Positions 1-10,661 of a DNA stretch of 64,000 nt are shown in pieces. Below the pieces are notes generated by a model, which was not told the DNA's origin, did not search any database, and saw only the letters and a list, made by a program, of their open reading frames with translations. The stretch comes from Paraspadella gotoi (taxonomy: Eukaryota; Chaetognatha): assembly GCA_051294375.1 (NCBI GenBank), contig JBJCIZ010000810.1, forward strand, positions 80,472 through 144,471, in the 5' to 3' direction. How positions within the stretch are numbered: the stretch's first letter is position 1; every line of letters begins with the position of its first letter. A program made the translations under genes and the position numbers.

Positions 1-240
1 CGCATCTTCTGTGGACCCTCAGCAGCAAAGGAACGAGTCCAAGGCTTCGAACCAGGCTTGAGGGTTATACAGGCCCCAAAGGCGGTTTCGGGCTGTCCTC
101 ACGCTTCCTGCCCAGTAGGTACCATTAAGGATTGATCCCGGTACCTAATAGTTATGTGCTGATGATATTACTTAATCATCGCACCGGAGTGCACGAACTG
201 AAGGTGAACGTAATAGGATGCCCCTCAGTCTAACTGATAA
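1..240. other. GC-richer edge segment, unidentified
   Basis: This block is clearly less AT-rich than the following kilobase. Frame 1 on the plus strand is open from the window edge for about 51 codons, to a TGA near 156. I recognise no domain. It could be the end of an exon or a transposon fragment cut by the window edge, and there is not enough sequence to decide. Confidence 0.2.
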
Positions 241-2016
241 GTGAAGAAAAACAAATTAATGAATTTACTGGCACTTTTTTATTCTATATTTGATGAAAAA
301 AATTAAAATTCTTGTTTTAGTATCATATAATCTTTAAGACTTAAATTTTATACTAGTAAAAGATACGACTATATATATGAATGCCAAATCAAGTAGTCAA
401 AGTTATTCCGTATACTAATATGAGTAGAATCAGTATTTAATCTGAATTATTTAAAGACAGAAGGTCTGCAAATTATGTTCATTAACGTCAGACGAAATAA
501 TTTTCAAATACATTATTGAACCAATGTTCAATTAATTAGACATATTTTTATAATACTATTAACCAGCCAGCAGGCTTAAACAAAGTTTAGGTCCAATATA
601 TGTGTTTTATTTCGATTTCGAATTCAACAAGGTTGATTCAGTATATATACTAAAGACAAAACAAAGTTAAAGAGATTACATGAAAACTACCACTATAGAC
701 AATACAAGGTTAACGTTATTGATTTAAATATTAAATATTGATAAAAAGAAATATAACTCTTTTTAAAAAATTCCTTCATTAAGTGGATAAAAAATTAGAA
801 AAAGCTATATTTTAAGCTGAAAATTAATATATTATATATAGTTTTTTTAATTTTTAACTCACTTAATGAAAGAATTTTTAAAAAGGATTTATATTTTCTT
901 ATATCAACTTTTGACGAGGACTTCAAATCTGCAATCAAAATTAGAAAAAGCTTATTTTGAAATTTTTCGATTTATAAGGATAGTATTATATATAATATAG
1001 CCTATTGTGAAAATTAAAAAACATGAAATTAATTTTTTTTACAACTTAATGTCACTGATAGTATGTTTGTCATAATTGACTTTTAAGATTTCCGTACGTA
1101 ACTTTCACTACATCTATTGTTTAGCTCAACACCAAAGAAAAAAGGTTTTATGCTCAGAAAGTAAAAGTGGCTATTTTGCGTACCATATGGTTGTTTTACT
1201 AATATAGAAGTAATGAACTATAGAAAATTTGTTATTTATTTTTAAATAATGGAGTGACGTATCCTCTGTAATGTTTTGCATATCAATCACTGCGGCTCAA
1301 CATTAAACTTTCCATTTTGTGATTATTAAAATCGGATTTTTGATATCTTCATCCTAATATTGTTACATTTTTTATTTGTGTTGTCAAATGTGGATTGATA
1401 TCTTTGAATTAAATTATAAGTTTAAATCAATCTTTTTTATTTGTCTATTCATGAGATACGAGAGGTGCTAATGACAAAAAGTGCTTAACTGTATCTTTTT
1501 GATTCTGATTGGAGCTATCCTTATCAAAGGATATGATTATAAAAAAAGTTTATTAAATCTAAATAATAACAAATTCGGCCATCAAAGCTGTACAAAGAGT
1601 ATGCACAAAGCACCAACGGTGTCTAATACAAAGATCTAGGATGGGGAATTCGGGAAGCTGGTGAAGACAGCTTTTTTTTATGCACAATATTGGTGGCTGG
1701 GACTATAGTATTATAAATATAATCTACCAGCTTTCCATCGAAGCCCCCTTCCGGCGCTCCTGATGCAGCGGACTCAAACACACGCTGCTTCCATCGTCGT
1801 TTCATGCGTCATTCCTTTTCGTCGTCGCTCTCACCTTAACTGCTTCCTCAATCTCTAAAATTATCGTCGTCGTTTCTGTTTATCCCGATCCTGACCGCTG
1901 AGTCATCCAGCTAGCCAGATTTATTTTCTTGTAAATGTAGCGTAGTTTATGACAAATGTGTAGTTTAATTATTTAAAATTTCGTGTTAGTACTATTTTTA
2001 CTTTTACTATTTTTAT
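241..2016. other. AT-rich spacer without recognisable gene
   Basis: The DNA is strongly AT-rich with many stop codons in all frames. The reading frames present (for example about 60 codons on the minus strand near 1623-1805) show no coding composition, domain or splice context. I see no RNA gene, promoter or transposon end here. Confidence 0.6.
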
Positions 2017-2161
2017 TTTTACTTTCGCCGACCGGGGTTAGGGTTAAATGGGCTTAGGGTTAGGGTAATTAGGGAATATTTTTTTAAAATTCGTTTTTAA
2101 AAAATAAATATTTTAAGTGGTTTTCCAAAAGCCGCCAAAACCGCGGTCGGCGAAAGTAAAA
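2017..2161. mobile_element. MITE-like element with 18 bp inverted repeats and TTAGGG-like core
   Basis: An 18 bp perfect inverted repeat bounds this 145 bp segment. The left arm (2017-2034) contains CTTTCGCCGACCG and the right arm (2144-2161) contains its reverse complement CGGTCGGCGAAAG. Immediately inside the left arm are several TTAGGG-like hexamers, followed by an AT-rich centre. Short length, no reading frame and terminal inverted repeats fit a non-autonomous DNA transposon. I found no clear target-site duplication and no second copy, so family membership is unknown. Confidence 0.5.
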
Positions 2162-2900
2162 TTTTACCAAACAATTAAGGTCCAACTTACGATGCTGGCT
2201 GCAGTTTTTTTTTTACGAGTAATAGAAAATAGAAAAAGCTTTGTGTAAGTGTAACATAAAGGTGATCTTGGGTTATTTCTCTGTTGCCACTGTTGCACCT
2301 GGTTTGAAGCGAGAGAAATTTGCTGCTCCGTCATACGGAAAGAGGGATTCGATAACCATATTCGTTCAAAAGGGTTTGTTGAACTTAAAATTCCTGTCCT
2401 TGCAACACACATTTTGATTTATTAGTTGAATTTAAAAAGTTGAGTTTTCCTCTTATTTGTTCTGCGAATTCATTTATCTTAATTCATTTGTAATTAACGT
2501 TATTCGGCTATTTGTTTAAAAAATTAAATTAGGACCCGAACGAGCATTTTTCGCTTACCGGCTTCCTTCGCTCGATCGTTCGCGGCTTAAATAAAAAGAA
2601 CTACGAAGCGAGCGCTAGTTCAAACGTTTAGTGGAACCAAAAAAATTATTTTTCGATCGCGAATCTGTTTTGCGAAGAGGGATGAAAAAACGGCGGGTTT
2701 TTGCCTGCCATTTCTAAACGCCGAGTCCTTTGGATTGGGAGAAGCTCGCGCTACCTCCGAGGCTCCCGGACGAGTTCAGCTTCTCTTCTCTCTCTTTTAA
2801 TATATGTTGCTCTCTCTCTCTCTTTTCTCCGTCGCTGTTGCTTCTGATTCTGATTTGTGACGTTCGTCGTCGTTGTCGTTGGCTCACACTTTTGATTCTT
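2162..2900. other. Spacer, no gene supported
   Basis: Several short open frames exist, including 63-82 codon frames at 2164-2412 and 2714-2948, but they overlap on both strands and owe their openness to a CT-rich tract near 2775-2830. No domain, signal peptide or splice structure is visible. Confidence 0.5.
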
Positions 2901-2902
2901 GC

Positions 2903-3220
2903 CAACTTGCATACTTTTTAAACTTGCATAATCTATTTTAACTTGCATAATTTTTTAACTTGCATAATTTTTTAACTTGCATAATTTTTACTTCTATTTT
3001 ACTTAATTTATGCATATTTTTTTCAATTTGCTAATTTTCTTCAATTTTTTTCAATTGCATAATTTTTCCTTTAAACAGGCATAATTTTTTCAATTTGCAT
3101 TAATTTTTTTAACGTTGCATAATTTTTTCAACTTGCATAATTTTTTTTCAACTTGCCATAATTTTTATACTTGCATAATTTTTTTAACTTACATAATTTT
3201 TTAACTTGCAGTATTTTTTC
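2903..3220. repeat. Minisatellite, unit about 17-20 bp (AACTTGCATAATTTTTT)
   Basis: The motif AACTTGCATAA followed by a T-run is repeated more than a dozen times with varying T-run length and occasional base changes. The array degenerates in its middle, where CAATTTGCATAA-type units replace the main unit. It has no coding capacity. It is the only array of this unit in the window. Confidence 0.85.
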
Positions 3221-3419
3221 GACTTTTAACTATCTAGTTATCGAGTTCATTAGTGAGGCAGTGAGGAAGTTGAAATGTGTGTCCATTTCTTTTGTTTTCA
3301 CATCGATTAAATATTTTTTGTTTGAATTTCATTAATTATGATTTACTGCAATATGCAAATTTAATATGGTAATGGTATGCGAGCATCACTATACTTTTAA
3401 GATTTTATAATAATAAGTT

Positions 3420-3790
3420 TTTGGATCGCTGGATTGTGGACTTTCTTGTGATAGAGGCAACCTTTTTACAATTCTGGCTTCAGAAACAAGTAAGAGAATC
3501 TCTTTAAAATTTATTATATATATTCCTGAGGTGTATAAAATGTTTTTGTTCCCTTCGTCCAGGGATTTCTAACTTAGCTTCAGAGAAGATCCTGGATGAC
3601 TCTTGATCGTCGCTGTCTGTCGAGATCACTTTGCCGAGACTTTGTCATCAGCCATCTTGAGCTATTGGACCGGTGCCATCGTCTCTTTTGCGCCATCAAC
3701 CTCGAATTCCTCTACTTATGATAGCGCAGAATTAGTTCAGGAAAGTTAGCGAATCAACGACAGTCACCTCGACTTCAGTTCGTTTACAAT
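3420..3790 (+). repeat. Dispersed repeat C, copy 1
   Basis: This block aligns through its length with 7905-8305. Shared blocks include GGCTTCAGAAACAAGT, a TTTATTATATATAT-like stretch, TTCTAACT, GCCGAGACT, and the phrase GGTGCCATCGTCTCTT (GGCGCCATCGTCTCTT in copy 2). The copies are roughly 70-80 % alike by eye with many indels. No protein domain is visible, so this is an interspersed non-coding repeat of unknown class. Confidence 0.6.
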
Positions 3791-3819
3791 TTTATGCAAT
3801 TAACCATAGTATAAGAAAA

Positions 3820-4022
3820 TGGCAGTTGGTCAAATAAAAAAATAATTTATTTTAGAGGAGTAAAAGAAAAGTTAAAATAAAAGAAAGAAAGGTTACGAGT
3901 TTTAGCGATCTTTTCTGGTCAAAAGCCCGCAAGACCATCTAGTTATCAGTTAACCTATCAAAATCGAAATCGATGACATGACTTTTTTCACTCGATTTTG
4001 AAATTTTTTTTTTCCTGGAGGT
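3820..4022 (+). repeat. Dispersed repeat D, copy 1
   Basis: It matches 17395-17608 in the same orientation. Both share a TTTATTTTAGAG-AGTAAAAGA block, TTTTCTGGTCAAAA or TTTTTTGGTCAAAA, and a TTCCTGGAGG end. It abuts repeat C here, while the second copy has different upstream sequence, which suggests two repeat modules. Confidence 0.5.
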
Positions 4023-4690
4023 CTGAGGCACCGTGCACCCTCCATCGTCTCCGCCCAAAACCTTCTTTTGTTTTTTATTTATTTTTCGTTGTTTTTTTTC
4101 GCTTTTCCCTTTTATTTTCCTTTCATTTTCGTTATTTCTTTTCCTTGCTTTCATCGCGCATGCGCTCGCGGGGATTTTCTCTCCTTACGCTTTCTTTTTT
4201 TTTGTTTATCTCCGCCTCAAAGGAAATAAAATGTGGAAGGGAGCGAAAATGCGCCTTTTATTCTGTCGAAGAATTCAAAATGGAGGTGAGAGCAAAATGT
4301 GTACCTCGTCCCGTCCACTGCCTTCGATTTTTTCGAATCCAGGTTAACTTCGGTTTATTATATACCACAATCCTTACATATTATCCATTATCAGAGACCA
4401 ATATCAGAGTATTATTTCATTGATGAAAAGTCCGTTATAAACTAGATTGTGAGACAGTTTGGATCGAAAGCGAGCAGAGTCCGGCAACGATGTTTGACGT
4501 TAAATAATCAATATATTCATAATATAATACAATATAACTAATTTCAGCTCATTGTAACCGTGATGGTATAAAAGGGGGAGCAAGATGGAAAATTACGCCC
4601 CTGAGTTGGAGACGACCGGGAAATAGGGAGCAAGCAAGCTTGGTCATGGGCAAAGAAGAAGATTTCCTTTGGGGACCAAGCGAGACTTCT
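4023..4690. other. T-rich low-complexity spacer
   Basis: Runs of T/C give long overlapping open frames on the plus strand (about 104 and 141 codons near 3998-4423), rich in Phe, Ser and Leu. Two overlapping frames of similar length in one T-rich tract indicate composition, not a gene. No other feature was recognised. Confidence 0.6.
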
Positions 4691-4874
4691 GAGCATGACA
4701 CGGTTAGAGAGAGATAGAGAGAGATCAGAGAAAAAGAAAGTGAGTTGGAGAAAGAGAGAGTGAGTGAAAGAGAGAGAGAGAGAGATAATCATATTTTTTT
4801 TCCTTCTTGTTTTCACTTTGCAAAATAAATCATGTTTGGTTTCACCATCTTTCCGATTCCCGCCAGCTAGCCAG

Positions 4875-5002
<128 letters not shown>

Positions 5003-5079
5003 TGATATAGTAGAGATCGTGGTGGTATAATTTTTTATTCAATCTGTTTTCCTTTTATGAAATTAATTACCAGCAACGT

Positions 5080-5235
5080 TGTCGTCGTCGTATTTCTCCC
5101 TCTTGTATTTTCCGTCCAATTAATTTGCATAATTTTCCTTTTTCCTGCATCGACTTCGTCGTCGTCGTCGACGACGTCGTCGGACTTTCTTTTGAGCTCT
5201 ACCATGCTGCGCAAGACTTCGTCGGCGCCTTTGCC
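5080..5235 (-). other. GTC/GAC microsatellite with possible exon-like frame
   Basis: Short runs of GTC occur at 5080-5094 and 5155-5181. On the minus strand a GC3-rich frame here reads a lysine/aspartate-rich peptide including ADEVLRSMVELKRKSDD. There is a CT-rich tract on its 5' side but no convincing donor site. The acidic part comes from the trinucleotide repeat. I treat it as a repeat with at most a weak exon candidate. Confidence 0.25.
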
Positions 5236-5379
5236 CCCAAGATAAGCAAGAGAGAGAGAGAGAGAGGAGAGAGACGTTCTCAATGGAAGACGATCAGTCT
5301 TCTTCGGTCCTCGACGGGACGGCAGAAGTCTCAGGGGAAAGAATACGTTATGACGGCGCCCTTTCACAGTGATCCAAAT

Positions 5380-6299
5380 AAAAATTAAAATCGGATAAAA
5401 GCCACTTGAACATACGGGTATAAATACTTATTCAGTCTTTCCATAGGACTGCTACGAAGTTTTAGGTAAGATAACAGTTTCCAAAAATTATTCTTTCTCA
5501 AGTTATAAGCAAATCTCTATTTCGGGTGAGTCTTTGGGAGGTTTTTTTCACCCACATAAGTGGAAGAGAAAAATTATTTGACTTTGTTATGGTATCAGCA
5601 CTTTGTCTCGTTTGTTAACAAATAAAAAAAAGATTTTCTTAATATGTCACTATGTATGATATAAAAAACATAGTAAAAACTCATAGAATTTCAGCCGATT
5701 TCAATCAACCAGATTTAGTTTCTAATGATACATCTTATCACTCATCAGTTATTAATTAAATCTCATCCGCATTCGTCCGCCTTTTTGAGAAATCCAAAAA
5801 TGCTTTTCATTCAAAAGATAACAAAAAAGAATTCGATATTCTTCAAAAATTACCATATGATTATTTTCATTGATCGATTTTCCGATTTTAATTTGCTTAG
5901 CGCACTTTTAAAAAGATTAAATTAAAGATTTTATATTGAGCAAACATACACCTATTACTTATAATATAAATATAAAAAAATACTAAGTTAGGTCAATTTC
6001 TTTTTAATATCAAAATTATAAATCAAAATTCGTTCAACTACCATAAATAATTTCTTTAAGAACCAAATTTGTCGGTTAATGAATTTTTTCTCCATATTTT
6101 TCAAATCAATCTTAAACATTTTAAACTTTTCCAACAACTTCAAAGGGCTTCTATGATAATCAGCATATGAGAAAAGGTTGTTTTTGCCAAAAAAGAGAGG
6201 TTTATCCAGAAATTTAGTCCATTTGGATCACTGTGCCTTTGGTGCGTTAGCGCACGTGAGCGCTTTTTGATTCATATTGATTCAATTCCTTTTATTATC
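5380..6299. other. AT-rich spacer
   Basis: No gene is recognised. A TATAAATA motif at about 5420 stands alone, without an initiator at a suitable distance. Frames of up to 66 codons (5725-5925) are AT-rich and have no coding character. Confidence 0.55.
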
Positions 6300-6331
6300 G
6301 AGCCAGGACAGGCTTCGCCTGGTCCTGGCTC
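6300..6331. repeat. Hairpin: GC-rich inverted repeat
   Basis: GAGCCAGGACAGGC is followed by a 2-3 base turn and GCCTGGTCCTGGCTC, a 14 bp stem with one bulged base. The homologous block near 23190 lacks it, so it is an addition or a survival specific to this copy. It could form a stem-loop in RNA, but no transcript is implied. Confidence 0.6.
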
Positions 6332-6895
6332 TTAATGTTTTAGGATTGCTTCTTTGTGACGTAGTCGTCGTCGTCGTCGGCGTCACGCTTTTTTATATAA
6401 AAACTACTACGTTTTTGTAGGTTTGGCTGTGACTTACCGTTTTTTTTTAAATAAAAATTATTATGAATTATGATATAGTTTTACAAAAGTGTGCGATCAT
6501 AGTAAGTTAAAAATTAGATATGGCTTTCATCTTGAAATAGCTTTGATATTTTCTCATTACATTTGGATTTAAGTATTTTTTGTTTGAATTTCCACTTTCA
6601 TTATGATTTACTGCAATATGCAATTAAGATTATAGTACTCATTATAATATCCAAATTATATATAGAAATGCTTTAATCTAATTTACATACTGCAGTATAT
6701 AATATTGAAGATAAAATTCAAAAATTTTTTTTAAATCTATAATAAAAAAATGGGAACTCCTTGACCTTTTTAATGAGAAGCTATATCTTAATTTTAATAC
6801 AAATAAAAATAAAATCTTTTACAAGCCATGATTGGAAAAAATTGGAAAAATTTCCAATTGTAAACAATTGTAACATATTTTTGCCTTTCTTTTAT
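6331..6895 (+). repeat. Dispersed repeat A, copy 1
   Basis: It aligns with 23199-23757. Both carry GCTTCTTTGTGACGT or the close variant, a GTC trinucleotide run, AAAAACTACTACG, TAGGTTTGGCTGTGACTTACC, and long shared AT-rich sequence after that. Copy 1 has an expanded GTCGTCGTCGTC run (6364-6378) that is shorter in copy 2. Function is unknown. Confidence 0.75.
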
Positions 6896-6926
6896 TAAAA
6901 AAAAAATTCTTTTTCTGAAAAAACGA

Positions 6927-7180
6927 GTTCAGGCTCTGCAGTGAGTGTACAGCGGCCTTCCAGCAGCTGTCCAGCTTTGTCTCTTCTCTGTGTCTGTCTC
7001 TGTCTGTCCTCTCTCTGTTCTCTTTCTCTCTCTTTCTCTCTGCACGATCGTTCGTTTTTTGAAAAATTCTGATTATTTTTTCCTTCTAAAAACTTTTATT
7101 ATTCCATTTATTCGCGCTTTTTTTTCAATACAAAATCCCAAATTTATATCTGAATTTTCGTGGATTTTTTTGAGAAAATG
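6927..7180 (+). repeat. Dispersed repeat B, copy 1
   Basis: The 5' part reads GTTCAGGCTCTGCAGTG, then a CCTTCCAGC-GCTGTCCAGCTTT block, a variable CT-rich core, then GATCGTT, CTTTTATTAT and CAAAATCCCAAATTTA-type blocks. The same order occurs at 23990-24250 and 33860-34125 on the plus strand and at 15560-15965 on the minus strand. The CT microsatellite is an internal part of the repeat. Confidence 0.75.
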
Positions 7181-7189
7181 TGAAGAATA

Positions 7190-7385
7190 ACTTACTTGAC
7201 CTGGATTTCGTGCCGTTGCAGGGCAACGAGTAACAAGGCAAGGAACATGACCTAAAAAACGCGTTTTGATGGCAACGGAACGTTACGTGTATAAAAGGAT
7301 CAACTTGACCGAGATACGCCTACGTTGCGAGGCAACGAGTAAACAATGTCAAGGAACATGAGCTAATAACGCGTTTTCGCGTTCT
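7190..7385 (+). repeat. Diverged tandem duplication (about 112 bp) with TATA motif
   Basis: The phrase GGCAACGAGTAA is followed by CAAGGAACATGA and AACGCGTTTT at 7221-7266 and again at 7332-7378. A third partial copy (GGCGACGAGTAAACGAG) lies near 7491. Between the first two is GTGTATAAAAGGATC, a good TATA-box sequence near 7289. The combination may be the remains of a promoter-bearing repeat, but no coding sequence follows. Confidence 0.5.
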
Positions 7386-7397
7386 CTCTCTCTCTCT

Positions 7398-7445
<48 letters not shown>

Positions 7446-7450
7446 TTTTT
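7386..7450. repeat. (CT)n microsatellite, interrupted
   Basis: CT dinucleotide tract with GT and AT interruptions. It resembles the variable core of repeat B and probably comes from a partial copy of it. Confidence 0.85.
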
Positions 7451-7904
7451 TTTTTAATTTTTATTCACTTTTTTTTCACCACCGTCACTAGGCGACGAGT
7501 AAACGAGTTCCGGCTCTCTCTCTCTCTTGCGTAATCGTTGTTTTTTTGAAAAATTATGATTATTGTTACGAAATAACTATCTTTAATATTACGAGGAAAT
7601 CCAGCTTCTCTACTTTTTCTCCCAATGCTCTTTTGTTCTTTATTACTGACATCGAAAATGCCTCCATTCTAGCGATCGCCACGACATCTTTAGGCTCTCT
7701 CTTTTGTTTATACTTAAGTACAGATTTCCGAAGGCAGTGTACAGCTGATTCTGATTGGTGCCCGTGATTTCGATAGATTTCGATTAAGATTCTAATCGAA
7801 TTCTGGCCACGTGGTATCTTCAGATCTCAAAGTTGTCACTGGGTTTTTAGTTCTTTTCAGAGCTTTAGAAACTCTTTATTAGATATCTCGGAAACTTATT
7901 TTTT

Positions 7905-8305
7905 GTGTGATCGCTGGTTTGGTGGACTTTTCTATGAGAGAAGCATCTCTATTTTTGTTTATTATTGGCTTCAGAAACAAGTCAGAAAGACACTTTAAAC
8001 TTATATATATTTGCTGAGTTTGTACTAAATGTTTTGTTAATTCTTGCCCAGGACTTCTAACTCTTCTCAAGACTCACAACAAGACATTTCGTCAAGTCCT
8101 GGGCTTTGCAGTTCGTCGTCCTTTCGGCCTTAGCCGACGTCGTTCTGCCGAGACTGTCGTCATCATCTCCAGGGCGTCATGACCGGCGCCATCGTCTCTT
8201 CTGCGCCATTTATTCCCGATTTCATCTGGTCTTGAATGCGCAGGATAAGCCTCGTCAGTTAGAATTCAAGGACAGCCACTTCTCCGAACTTAGTTCAATA
8301 CAATT
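7905..8305 (+). repeat. Dispersed repeat C, copy 2
   Basis: This copy matches 3420-3790 (see the shared phrases there). It is followed at about 8310-8400 by a fragment of repeat B (CCTTCTAAAAACTTTTATTAT through CATCCGAGATTTTCGTGG). A 71-codon open frame at 8106-8321 inside it has no counterpart in copy 1 and is not supported as a gene. Confidence 0.6.
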
Positions 8306-8419
8306 ATGTTTTTCCTTCTAAAAACTTTTATTATCGCCATTTATTCGTGGCTTTTTTCTCAATACAAAATCCCAAATTTACATCCGAGATTTTCGTGGAA
8401 ACATTTTTAAAAAAGTGAA

Positions 8420-9735
8420 TAATAACTAATGTGACCTATTATATATGCGGCACTATCGCCGAATAATATAATTGCATGCATCACGTTTTAAAAAAAAAAA
8501 AGGTTTTTATTTATTATTGTAACTTTGGACCGGTTGGCCCACTATTGGCAAATTATATCTAAAATAGGAGTTGAGAAGAGAGATATAGTCAAATTAAACA
8601 TTACTTTTTTTGTTATTCTGATAATTTGTACTATTATTAAATTTATAAATATTTTTAGTGTATATATTTAATCATTTTTATCTTTTTTTTAAATAAGAAT
8701 TATTTGAGTTGTGATAACTATTTATAAATTAGTTAAATATGCAAATATAAAATTTGACCTCGGTCTGGTTTCTTCCTAAAAAAAGAACAATCTAAAATTT
8801 AATTCAAGAGGAGGGAGAGGAATTTGTATCACCTGCAGCAAAGCAGGCCAGAACAGGCATTTGCCCGCCTCGCCGTCAGGCGAGAGGAGGGACTTCGGCA
8901 GGCTTATCAGGCCAGAGGGATATCAGAGTGGCATTGGGCATTTTTCCAGGAGGCTCGTTACCAGATCCTGGACAATATCGATCCATGACGATACCCTCTC
9001 AGCCCATGACAAGTCAATGACCCGATCATATCATCAACGTCCTGCTTTTGCCAGGCCGGGGGGGGCCAGCTCATTTTGAGCTCTTTCTTTATCTTTATTA
9101 TCTCTAATTCTACAACTTAGCTATCCCTAACCACACATTCTTCTTTTCTCTTTCTCTTTATTTCAATCTTAATTAACAAACTAGTTAAAAAAATATTTTC
9201 AGTTAAATCTACTAGTTTAAGTATTAAGTCTATTTATTTATTGTTATTGAATTATTTATTCCTTTATCTTTGTTGTATATTACAAAAATATAAATATTTT
9301 CTCTCTCTCTGTCTCTTCAAATTTTCACTATTCACATTTCAACCACTTTCCTCTTCTTCTCTCTCCTTACCTTCACCTGTCCTCAATCTGACCACTGTCC
9401 TTATCTCAACCTTTGTTGGAAGCTTTATCTCTCTCTCTCTTTTCTAATCATTTTGATTCATTTAAATTTATTTTGATTTATTTTGATTCATATCATTATT
9501 AATTCAATTCCATTCATTTAAATTTCTTTAAATTCATTTTTATTCTTATTTTCTCTCCGACCTTTGATATCTTTTCTTTTCATGTTGATGTTCTGTTTTC
9601 ATTTTGAATTTGGGTTAAAGATTTGGTCTAAGGAGATAAGGTTAGCTCGATCCTCATCCTCCTCTTCCCATCCCTCTCCCGAGGAGCCGTCCCTTTTTTA
9701 GTCCAGTCTTCGCGAGTCTCGAGTTCTACTAACTT
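8420..9735. other. Spacer; GC-richer island at 8825-9080
   Basis: Mostly AT-rich. The island at 8825-9080 has palindromic CCTGCAGCAAAGCAGG at its left edge and a 72-codon open frame (8861-9079) with no recognisable domain. A CT-rich tract lies at 9300-9445. No RNA gene was recognised. Confidence 0.45.
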
Positions 9736-9736
9736 C

Positions 9737-9791
9737 CTTTTTTTCTAATACTATTCCGGCCAAGTACTTTTCCTCAATAAACATTATCAAT
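9737..9791 (+). repeat. Fragment of repeat B tail
   Basis: TTCTAATACTATTCCGGCCA followed by CTTTTCCTCAATAAACATTATC also occurs at 24505-24548 and 34385-34435, where it is the tail end of repeat B. Here it is detached from the rest. Confidence 0.65.
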
Positions 9792-9934
9792 TATTATTAA
9801 TTATCAATTATTAACAATTTTGATGCTCGAACCATTTAGCCACGAATATACCCCCAGGATGTGCTCCTCCGACTGATTTAGAAAACCGGAGAAACAAAAA
9901 ATAAAAAGACCGAAATGAAGAAAAAAAAGAAAAA

Positions 9935-10636
9935 CAATCTGAAAGCTTTTTTTCAATTTTTTTTAAAAAAAATTAAAAGTAAAAAAAAAACCAAAACAAA
10001 AACGACTTTAAATTTGGATTAAATTTTAATTATTTCGCCTTCGTTTTCCCAACCCAACTTTTTTTGTGCATTCGACAAAAAAATACGTTTTTCTTCCAAT
10101 CTTTTTCCTCGTCGAATTCAATCTTGATCAGCACCCGACTTCCGCCATGGCGAAAAATCTCCCATTTTTAATCGATCTGCTTTCAGCAGATCCCGACTCT
10201 ATAATTCACTTTGTCGGTCCGTCGGTCCACCCCTCATATTGTCGGCATTCATCATATCATGGGCATACATCTAGATTTATAAATTAAAAGACTCCCGTTC
10301 ATCGTCCTCGTCTCGTCCATCTCTGTCCGGTGCCGTCCGTCCCGTCCGTTGCGCTCGTCCGTCCGTCTCCTTCCTCTCCGTCCGTTCCGTCCGTCCTCCT
10401 CACCTTATCAAAAGATACCCCATGTACTAGTGATTGATTGATGGATGTTGGTAAGTTGAAATTTGTTGTTGGTTGTTAGGGAAGTGTGTGATTGAGCTGT
10501 TATATGAAGTTTTGGAATTCGGTCGAAAATAGTTAAATGACAAAATATAATATATTTTCACTATTGAACACCAATTACTCATGGTGTAGGCCGATTGACT
10601 TGAAATTTGATTGAGTGAAAAGTCTATTATCCTTGT
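9935..10636 (+). repeat. Dispersed repeat E, copy 1, with GTCC-rich core
   Basis: It matches 18860-19550 over about 700 bp. Shared blocks include CTTCCGCCATGGCGAAAAAT, a short inverted repeat CTGCTTTCAGCAG, CATCTAGATT, a (GTCC)n-like stretch at about 10320-10400, CACCTTA-CAAAA and GATTGAGTGAAAAGTCTATT. It ends at a 25 N gap. The apparent start codon in CCATGGCG opens only a short frame, with no recognised product. Confidence 0.75.
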
Positions 10637-10661
10637 NNNNNNNNNNNNNNNNNNNNNNNNN
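10637..10661. other. Assembly gap, 25 N
   Basis: A fixed-length gap placed between dispersed repeat E and the 71 bp satellite array. The same 25-base gap size recurs at 19117, 33765, 45770 and 63220, so it is a scaffolding default and not a measured distance. Confidence 0.98.

Noticed and set aside
2036-2075. Chromosome end or interstitial telomere
   Set aside because: Only a few imperfect TTAGGG words, enclosed by inverted repeats of a MITE-like element, so not a telomere array.
3998-4423. 141-codon Phe/Ser/Leu-rich frame resembling a membrane protein
   Set aside because: T-rich low-complexity DNA gives hydrophobic frames in two phases at once; no conserved feature, and the CG/AT pattern is not coding-like.
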